A program made the position numbers and the translations under genes. Of a stretch of DNA of 28,877 nt, positions 8,061 to 14,300 are shown in pieces. Source of the stretch: a virus; IMG/VR virus record IMGVR_UViG_3300025543_000141, positions 1 to 28,877 of that record; one strand, given 5' to 3'. The notes beneath the pieces were generated by a model. It saw nothing but the letters and a program-made list of their open reading frames with translations, did not search any database and had not been told where the DNA came from. The stretch's first letter is position 1; every line of letters begins with the position of its first letter.

Positions 8061-8615
8061 TTATTTTTTCCTTTTGATTGTTGTTTTATTTCCAACAAAG
8101 ATGCTGAAAATTTCCGTAGGCATTTCTTGACCTGCCTCAATACGTTGACGGACCAACGCTTTTAGAGTCATGGGTTCAACCTTTAATTTCTGCGCAGGTT
8201 GAAGGCCCTGACTCTTTGCAAGTTCAGCATATTCTGCTGCCTTGTTGTCTTCTCCACGGCCAAAAGATACTACCATTTCGTTTTTGATAATGTCTCCCAG
8301 ACCATTTTGTCGAAGCCAGTTAAAAGCCGATTCTCTATTAGCCACTGTAATGGTAGCATTGTAGAACGGCTTGACGTCAATCATAGAACCATCCATTAGT
8401 TTGAGTTGGGATAGACCCATCTCAGACATCATAGTAGGAATTACCTCTGCTGATATAACATCTAAATCTTTTTTCTTTTTCTTTAAGTTCTCTTCGATGC
8501 CCTCTATTTCTTTTACTAGAGACTCCATCTTTTGAACTTCATTAGATAGTGATTTTATATTTTCACTCTTATCTAATATATCTGTTTTGTCTTGCTCAAA
8601 GTTTATATTATTCAT
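8061..8615 (-). CDS. Conserved phage protein with N-terminal coiled coil
   Basis: A 184-aa protein of unknown function. Residues about 15-58 form a charged coiled coil containing a five-lysine run (EENLKKKKKDLDVISAEV). The remaining part (about 60-184) looks like a compact alpha/beta domain: MSEMGLSQLKLMDGSMIDVK, then NRESAFNWLRQNGLGDIIKN, and a basic C-terminus (NKTTIKRKK). A coil plus a small domain suggests an oligomeric DNA-associated protein, but no catalytic motif is visible. It starts with an AAAGGAA ribosome-binding site, overlaps the 3' end of the upstream gene by 8 nt and stops 2 nt before the putative SSB, so it is coupled to replication genes. A recombination or SSB-loading accessory role is possible but unproven. 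Confidence 0.7.
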   Translation of the reverse strand: MNNINFEQDKTDILDKSENIKSLSNEVQKMESLVKEIEGIEENLKKKKKDLDVISAEVIPTMMSEMGLSQLKLMDGSMIDVKPFYNATITVANRESAFNWLRQNGLGDIIKNEMVVSFGRGEDNKAAEYAELAKSQGLQPAQKLKVEPMTLKALVRQRIEAGQEMPTEIFSIFVGNKTTIKRKK

Positions 8616-9000
8616 CTATTTTTCCTTTCTCGTATAGATTAATTGCAATAGGATAATATTGTCTTTCTTGTTTATCCCATTTCAATACATTATATTTACC
8701 ATTTGTAATGTCAGATGCAATAGAACATGCAACACCTATAATTGCAGGATCTCCTGTAAGTAATAAATAATCTTTTTTCTTAAAAGATTCCAAACCTTTT
8801 TTTAATTTAAAAATTAATGGACCTGGAGAAAAAATCATTTGAGAAAATTCTGGTAATAAAAATTTAAATTTTCCATACTTAGCTGCACCCATAATATTTA
8901 TTTTAGGATTACCTGATTGAGTACCAGGAATTTCTTGAATAACATATACTGTTGGATCAGTAGTATTTTTTATTTCTTCGTATTTTATTCTTTCTGACAT
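8608..9000 (-). CDS. Conserved hypothetical protein, first gene of the replication operon
   Basis: A 130-aa protein from ATG at 9000 (MSERIKYEEIKNTTDP). An ATG at 9018 in the same frame would add six residues (MLYVLS). I prefer 9000 because the minus-strand promoter predicted at 9009-9036 would start transcription close to 9002, leaving the 9018 ATG outside the mRNA; in that case translation would be leaderless or nearly so. Neither start has a good Shine-Dalgarno. The protein has mixed alpha/beta character with a Lys-rich middle (FKLKKGLESFKKKDY) and a small-residue segment (GDPAIIGVACSIASDITNG). No family is recognised. As the first gene after the promoter it may be an early regulator or accessory protein, which is inference only. 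Confidence 0.65.
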   Translation of the reverse strand: MSERIKYEEIKNTTDPTVYVIQEIPGTQSGNPKINIMGAAKYGKFKFLLPEFSQMIFSPGPLIFKLKKGLESFKKKDYLLLTGDPAIIGVACSIASDITNGKYNVLKWDKQERQYYPIAINLYEKGKIDE

Positions 9001-9028
9001 TGACAAAACATATAACATTGTTTATATA
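9000..9028 (+). promoter_or_regulatory. Predicted sigma70-type promoter for the SNF2 helicase
   Basis: Consensus -35 TTGACA (9000-9005), a 17-nt spacer and -10 TATATA (9023-9028). The expected start is near 9035, giving a leader of about 23 nt with a purine-rich site (GAAAGAAGAAAA, 9041-9052) before the ATG at 9058. The region also has dyad symmetry about position 9018: TTGAC/GTCAA (9000-9004/9032-9036) and AACA/TGTT (9014-9017/9019-9022). Confidence 0.55.
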
Positions 9029-9036
9029 GAAGTCAA
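9009..9036 (-). promoter_or_regulatory. Predicted sigma70-type promoter for the minus-strand replication operon
   Basis: Read on the minus strand, -35 TTGACT (9031-9036), a 16-nt spacer and -10 TATATG (9009-9014). The -10 is weak (four of six). Transcription would begin near 9002, just before the ATG at 9000. It overlaps completely with the opposite-strand promoter at 9000-9028. Confidence 0.4.
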
Positions 9037-9057
9037 TACAGAAAGAAGAAAATATTT

Positions 9058-10488
9058 ATGAATTATAAATTTAAAACAAAGCCGTATGCACATCAATTAA
9101 CTGCGTTAGAAAAATCTTCTAACAAAGAAAGTTATGCTTATTTTATGGAGATGGGTACAGGTAAGACTAAAGTATTAATTGATAATATGGCGATGCTTTA
9201 TGATAAAGGTAAAATAGATGGTGCTTTAATTGTTGCACCTAAAGGTGTTATTGGCACTTGGTATAATCAAGAAATTCCAACACACTTACCTGATCATATA
9301 GAGAATGTGTCAGTTTTGTGGCAAGCAAATATTACAAAAGGTCAACAAGAAAAATTAAATGAATTATTAAAAAGTAGTGATAAGCTACATATTTTAATTA
9401 TGAATGTTGAAGCATTAAGTACATCTAAAGGTACAGACTTTGCAGCGTCGTTTCTTAGAACTCATAATACTATTATGGCAATCGATGAATCTACAACTAT
9501 AAAAAATTCTGCAGCTAAAAGAACTAAAAATATTTTAAAGCTTGCTCCCCAATCTAAGTATAGAAGAATTATGACTGGTTCTCCTATAACTAAAAATCCA
9601 TTAGATCTATATAGCCAGTGTGAATTTTTAAGTCCATGGTTATTGGACTTTGCATCTTATTACGCATTTAGAAATAGATATGCAGAAATGAAAACTATTC
9701 ATGCAAAAGGTAGATCAATACAAGTTGTAAACTTTTTTAAAAACATTGGTGAGTTATCAGAAAAATTAAAAGGTTTTTCTTATCGTGTACTAAAAGAAGA
9801 CTGCTTAGATTTACCTGATAAAATCTATGTAAAAAGAAATGTTGCACTTACTGAAGAACAATCAAAACTTTATAAACAGATGAAAACTATGGCTCTTGCT
9901 ATATTAAATGGTAAGCAGACAACTACAGTTAATGTTCTAACTCAGCTAATGAGACTACATCAAATTACCTGTGGTCACTTCACTGCTGATGATGGTAGCA
10001 CTCAAAATATAAAAAGTAATAGAATAAATGAACTAATGAATGTCTTAGAAGAAGTAGAAGGTAAAGCTATTATCTGGGCCAACTATCAAAAAGATATGTT
10101 TGAAATTAAAAAAGCTATTGAAAAAGAATATGGTGAAGGATCCGTGGTCGATTATTACGGACTCACTCCACAAGAAGATAGACAACCCAACATCAAACGT
10201 TTTCAAGAAGATCCTGAATGTAGGTTCTTTGTGGGTACTCCCCAAACAGGAGGTTATGGTATTACATTAACTCAAGCAAACACTGTTGTATATTATTCTA
10301 ATGGTTATGATCTTGAGAAAAGATTACAGTCAGAAGACAGAGCACACAGAATAGGTCAAAAAAAATCTGTGACCTATGTTGATTTAATGGCAGATGACAC
10401 CGTAGATGAAAAGATAGTTAAAGCTTTACGTAAAAAGATTAACATTGCATCAGAAGTTTTAGGTGAAGAATTAAGAGACTGGATATAG
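9058..10488 (+). CDS. SNF2-family superfamily 2 helicase/ATPase
   Basis: A 476-aa protein, the only plus-strand gene in the window. SF2 motifs are in order: Q-like KPYAHQ near 8-13, Walker A MGTGKT (32-37), motif Ia VAPKGVIGTW near 59-68, motif II D143-E-S-T (DEST rather than DEAH), motif III TGSP (173-176), motif V GGYGITLTQAN (398-408) and motif VI QSEDRAHRIGQ (424-434). The QxxDRAHRIGQ form is diagnostic of the SNF2/Rad54-like group. It is a minimal SNF2 core without extra DNA-binding domains. Phage SNF2 proteins are thought to remodel protein-DNA complexes, start replication or aid recombination. It diverges from the replication operon, ends beside a structured intergenic region, and probably has its own promoter. 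Confidence 0.93.
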   Translation: MNYKFKTKPYAHQLTALEKSSNKESYAYFMEMGTGKTKVLIDNMAMLYDKGKIDGALIVAPKGVIGTWYNQEIPTHLPDHIENVSVLWQANITKGQQEKLNELLKSSDKLHILIMNVEALSTSKGTDFAASFLRTHNTIMAIDESTTIKNSAAKRTKNILKLAPQSKYRRIMTGSPITKNPLDLYSQCEFLSPWLLDFASYYAFRNRYAEMKTIHAKGRSIQVVNFFKNIGELSEKLKGFSYRVLKEDCLDLPDKIYVKRNVALTEEQSKLYKQMKTMALAILNGKQTTTVNVLTQLMRLHQITCGHFTADDGSTQNIKSNRINELMNVLEEVEGKAIIWANYQKDMFEIKKAIEKEYGEGSVVDYYGLTPQEDRQPNIKRFQEDPECRFFVGTPQTGGYGITLTQANTVVYYSNGYDLEKRLQSEDRAHRIGQKKSVTYVDLMADDTVDEKIVKALRKKINIASEVLGEELRDWI

Positions 10489-10499
10489 GTTTTAAGAAT

Positions 10500-10576
10500 G
10501 GGATCTATGAGTACCCTTGAGGCGAGTGGTAGCGTCTCGTTTTAACAAACGCAGTTGGTTCGGTCCATACGATCCC
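10500..10576 (+). other. tRNA-like folded element in the convergent intergenic region (not a valid tRNA)
   Basis: A 77-nt segment closed by a perfect 6-bp helix, GGGATC (10500-10505) with GATCCC (10571-10576). Inside are a D-arm-like hairpin with loop AGTGGTAG (GAGGCG 10519-10524 / CGTCTC 10533-10538), an overlapping hairpin CGTTT/AAACG (10538-10542/10547-10551) and a T-loop-like GGTTCGGTCC (10557-10566). The T-stem has two mismatches, the anticodon loop is 4 nt and 13 nt separate the acceptor from the D-arm. It is therefore not a functional canonical tRNA, but could be a decayed tRNA, an attachment-site relic or a structured RNA. Confidence 0.35.
10519..10543 (+). terminator. Possible rho-independent terminator after the SNF2 helicase
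   Basis: Stem GAGGCG (10519-10524) with CGTCTC (10533-10538), including one G-T pair, loop AGTGGTAG, followed by GTTTT. It starts 31 nt after the helicase stop. The U-run is short, so the call is moderate. Confidence 0.45.
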
Positions 10577-10607
10577 TGGTTTTCATTACCGTTAAACCAA
10601 CAACTGC
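10551..10607 (-). terminator. Possible terminator after the endolysin (long bulged hairpin)
   Basis: The arms 10551-10564 and 10588-10607 are complementary over 14 bp (GCAGTTGGTTCGGT) except for two 3-nt bulges in the second arm; the loop is 23 nt. On the minus strand the stem lies just past the endolysin stop and is followed by GTTTGTTAAAAC, a weak U-rich tract. It competes with the tRNA-like fold on the same bases, so the two convergent transcripts may end in alternative structures of one region. Confidence 0.45.
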
Positions 10608-10610
10608 CAC

Positions 10611-11096
10611 TTAACCAACTACTTTACCGTCTTTCCATTCCATATCTGGAAGACCTTCGGTATATTTTTTTCCGTCAAAGGTAAGAATTTGTTTTCTGTT
10701 AGATCCTTTTTCATCATAAGACACGTGTATCCATCCTGCCTGGTCATCTTCGGGTTTATAATACTCGAGAATACATTGATCGAAGTCAACATTGTTAGTC
10801 AGCCAGTAAGCGACCTTAATATTGGGCACTGAATGAATTTCGAAATCGGCGGCGCAGCCAAGAGCATGCTGAGAGGTTTTTTTGCTCCCTATCGCTTCGC
10901 ACAGCGCTTCTGAACGGTATCCCGAGCTGATGCTTAGGGGTTTGTCGAAGTGTGCTCTAACGGGCTCTAAGACCTCGTAACAGAGGTTTCCTAAATTTTT
11001 TATTTCTCCAGGGCCTGGAATGTTGTCAATCCCCTTACGTACAGCAGTCATGCTACGTGTCATCTCTTCAAGAGTAAAATGTTTTGAAAGCTGCAT
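10611..11096 (-). CDS. Peptidase M15-type endolysin
   Basis: A 161-aa zinc peptidase of the M15 (D-Ala-D-Ala carboxypeptidase-like) group, which cuts peptidoglycan stem peptides and releases virions. The signature GYRSEALCEAIGSKKTSQHA leads into S75-x-H77-xxxG-x-A-x-D84 (SQHALGCAADF), and the third Zn ligand is H124 (GWIHVSY). N-terminal LSKHFTLEEM is typical of the family. The length is normal for a single-domain phage M15 lysin, and there is no signal peptide, so a holin is required. The XhlA-like gene begins upstream, with a 2-nt gap. My hand count of 10801-10980 gives about 51% G+C, against 26% at 9301-9420, so it looks recently acquired. Confidence 0.92.
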   Translation of the reverse strand: MQLSKHFTLEEMTRSMTAVRKGIDNIPGPGEIKNLGNLCYEVLEPVRAHFDKPLSISSGYRSEALCEAIGSKKTSQHALGCAADFEIHSVPNIKVAYWLTNNVDFDQCILEYYKPEDDQAGWIHVSYDEKGSNRKQILTFDGKKYTEGLPDMEWKDGKVVG

Positions 11097-11098
11097 AA

Positions 11099-11278
11099 TT
11101 ATTTAAGCATGTTTAATAGTAGAGCAACTACTATTCCAAATGCTCCACCTATTATCATTTTTTCCATTCGTTCTAATCTTTGTTTAACTTCTTTGATTTG
11201 ATCAAAAGTTTGTTTCTGCATAATCCGACACAATTTTTCATGGTCCTCTATTTTCTGTAATGCAGATTTTCTAGCCAT
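11099..11278 (-). CDS. XhlA-like small membrane protein, holin candidate
   Basis: Hand translation from ATG at 11278 gives 59 codons ending in TAA at 11099-11101. A charged amphipathic coil at about 5-41 (FDQIKEVKQRLERMEK) is followed by a C-terminal membrane segment at about 41-57 (MIIGGAFGIVVALLLNM). Coil then hydrophobic C-terminus is the XhlA (haemolysin/holin accessory) layout. Its position 2 nt before the endolysin gene fits a holin. The start codon overlaps the stop of the mini-ORF at 11278-11358 (TAATG). The G-rich ribosome-binding sequence lies in the loop of a hairpin at 11281-11302. Identification rests on topology and context. Confidence 0.7.
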   Translation of the reverse strand: MARKSALQKIEDHEKLCRIMQKQTFDQIKEVKQRLERMEKMIIGGAFGIVVALLLNMLK

Positions 11279-11358
11279 TATATTGTAACCCCCGCTACAA
11301 TAGAAACCCGATAGGATAGACCTATCACACCGCCCAAACTTTTAATTTTGTTTATCAT
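11278..11358 (-). CDS. 26-codon mini-ORF (small peptide or translated leader)
   Basis: ATG at 11358 shares one base with the stop of the 1459-aa gene, and its TAA shares one base with the holin-candidate ATG, so it fills the gap exactly by two TAATG junctions. The peptide MINKIKSLGGVIGLSYRVSI continues with VAGVTI and is basic, then Gly/hydrophobic, as in small membrane-active peptides. The nearest GAGGA lies about 16 nt upstream, which is far. Two hairpins lie inside, so it may be a structured spacer through which coupled ribosomes pass rather than a functional peptide. Confidence 0.4.
   Translation of the reverse strand: MINKIKSLGGVIGLSYRVSIVAGVTI
11281..11302 (-). promoter_or_regulatory. 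Hairpin presenting the ribosome-binding site of the holin candidate
   Basis: On the minus strand TATTGTA pairs perfectly with TACAATA (7 bp), with the 8-nt loop GCGGGGGT carrying the G-run about 10 nt before the ATG at 11278. Just upstream a second perfect hairpin, GATAGG/CCTATC (11310-11315/11321-11326, 5-nt loop), is present. Together they could set the timing or level of holin translation. Confidence 0.4.
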
Positions 11359-14300
11359 TACGTTGTAAAAAATTCCTCTATTATTTTTGATCGTTCAGCA
11401 GTAGGTAAACTAGCAAAGTTAGCAGGTAATGTCGACCCTGTATTTTGGCTCTGTACCACTTGTGTATTTATAGATGCGTCTGACGTTAAATTAGGTGTCG
11501 TGATCCGTGGTTCTTGTTTAGGCATTCCATAACTAAGATCAGACATACCTAAATTTCCTTCTAATAAATCAACTCTTCTATTTTTATTCATAATACCATT
11601 GATAACGGGTAAAGCTTTAAAGTATGGGTTAGGCACAGCATTACCTTCTTTTCTATTTAGATCTCTATTTATTTCTCCTGTTCTTTCAATAAAGAAATTG
11701 GTTGGTCTTTTAGGAGTATAGACACCTAACATTACATCTGAAACAACTTTTGAAGATAGACCTTTTCTTTTCTTTAATTCTTTTTTAATTTTATAATCAG
11801 GCATTCCAAGTTCTCTCATAGCATCAACGTCCTTAGCCATTTTTTTTAAAACTTGAAATCTTGCTTGTTCAGAATATTTATATCTATTTATAATATCTTC
11901 AGGGCTAACTCTACCCCCTTTTAATAAAGTAGATGTAAATAAGTTTTCACTCTTCTTTAAGTCAGATCCAAACTGTGATGTCTTATATACTAAAGATCTT
12001 TCAGGATCTGCTGTCTTAATACCAAAGCCAGCTAGTCCAGGTAATTCATCAAATACATTATATTCTTTTCCGTACTTAGGATCAGTCTTACCCAATAAAC
12101 TATTACCTAGTCTCTCAAGTTGTCTGTACGATCCAGGTTCAAAAGACTTAGCTACATGACCAAATCCTTTTACTATTTTTATAAACGGATCATCTGCTTG
12201 ATCCCATACTCTTCTACCTTCTCTTCCAATACCTCTCCTTATTGTTGAGTCTACTAAAGCTTCAGTAAAAATAGATTCTGTTGTAAAAGGTTTTAATAAC
12301 TCTACAGCTGACTCTTGAAGTCCTTCACCTAAAGATTGTTTAAGAGATGTCTCATCATTTTTACCTTCTGCTATTGCGTTAAAAACAGTATTAAAAGGTC
12401 TTAATAATGTATCGTATGCATTAGAATAACTAAAATCCACATATTTTAAATAACCATTTTTATCTCTACCCATAGGTAACAGTGTAGAATTCTTAGACCA
12501 TTCAGGGACTACTCTTCTTAAAGCTTCCATCTCTTCATTATCTACGTCATGCATAGCTTTAAATGATTCTTGTGCAATTTTTGGAATACCACCTACAGTT
12601 AAACCAAAACTTAATATTCTTCTATTACCTAATGACACAAGTTCGGGTATACCTGTTGCTCTTTCTTTAATACCTTGTTCAAGAATATTAGATCCTGTTC
12701 TAAGTATCTCTAAAGGAAATGCTATAAAGTTTCCAAATGGTGATAGACGTAAAGCTTTACCAGCTCTTCCAATATATGCGTAGTTAGGAACTAGATTACG
12801 AGAAAGATTAGCTGCAAACTCATCTAAAAAATCATCATAACTTCCTATATATGTCCCAGCTACAGGATCAAAATTTCTTTTAACACCTTGTCTTACATAA
12901 TCTGACATTTCTTTTGAAACACCTGTCTCCGTGCCTTCTAATATTTTTTTAAAGTTTGTAGAGGTAACTCCTTGTTTTGTAAATATATCTTCATAACGAT
13001 TACGTTCTAAACCCCATGTAATTGTTTTCCAAAAATCATCTTCTGCAACATATGCATCTTGAATCTTGCCATAAGCTTTTTTTCCTTTTTGAACTAAATT
13101 AGTAAATCCTCTAAATGTTTTAGATTGAGTTGTAGCAGGATCAACAAAAGAATTTTTATAAAAGTCTTGACCTAATCTATCTAATTCTCCTGTAATTGGA
13201 TTGGTTTTAACCATCCCTATTTTTAATAATCTTTCATATAAATCTCTATCTTGACGAGTCATTGTTCCTCTTATTCTTCCATAAGTAATTCTTTTTGCAG
13301 TTTCAAATAATCCAACACCTTGTTTTGTTTTAGGATCGATAAGTCTCCCAGCTTGAAAAATATCCCCACCTAAAGATTTAGGAAGTAAAGAAGTGAAGTC
13401 TGTTCCTGTTGGAACAATAGCACCATTAGCTGCAGCAAAAGCACCTGCACTAATTAAGTTTCTAGCGTGAGTTATGGGTGAAAGTATTGTTTTAGTTATC
13501 TGTGATACCGCTTTAGGAGCAAGCACTCCATATTTATATACAGCTCCAATTTTACCCGTGTTTAAAAATTGAGCAGTTGTTTGAAATATGTCATCATAAA
13601 AAGGTGCTCTTACATATTGATTTTCTAAAGGAAGAAGACCTATTAAATTTTTATCTTTTAATGCTTCTACTTTTTTAAATTGTTTAGGATCATTTAATAT
13701 AGCTAGTCCGTCAGCTGTTTGTTGCGGTGTAAGTGGAACAAGATTTCCTTTTGGATTTCTAACTTCAGGAATATTTAATAATTCTCTTATAGCTCCTTCT
13801 TCAGTGCCATCACCAAATATATATCTACCAGGATTTAAAGTCGTTCCATCTTTTAAAAATTTTTTAGAACCTATTCTACCTACATCTTCCATAAGTTCTA
13901 ATGTAGAATTTAATGTTGCCATTTTAGTTATACTAGAAAGGTATGTATGCTTAGGATCTGTTATTCTCCCATATATTATTTCTTCAAATTCATTTAATCT
14001 TTTACCTTTTAAAATTTCAGGATTAACTTTTATTACTTGATCTTCTAATTTAGCTGCCGCCTTATCAATACCACCTGATGGAGTTCTAGGTTTATCAACT
14101 AAAATTTCTTGTATGTTTCTTTTGTCTTGTCTTAAAAGATCAATTGCTGGATCATCTATATTTTTAGCTGTTAGATATTTTGCTATTAATTGTTCACCAT
14201 CTTTAGCAACTTTATTCATAAAATCAGCGTTTTGTTTTAATGTAGCTATTGGAATTTTTTTTATAGCCGCTTCTTCAGTTAATTTTGCAGCCGTATAATA

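Noticed and set aside
9001-9018. Upstream ATG (9018) for the 8608 gene
   Set aside because: It lies inside the predicted promoter dyad and has no ribosome-binding site. It cannot be excluded without transcript data.
10500-10576. Possible tRNA gene
   Set aside because: The T-stem has two mismatches, the anticodon loop is 4 nt and 13 nt lie between acceptor and D-arm. It is reported only as a tRNA-like element.
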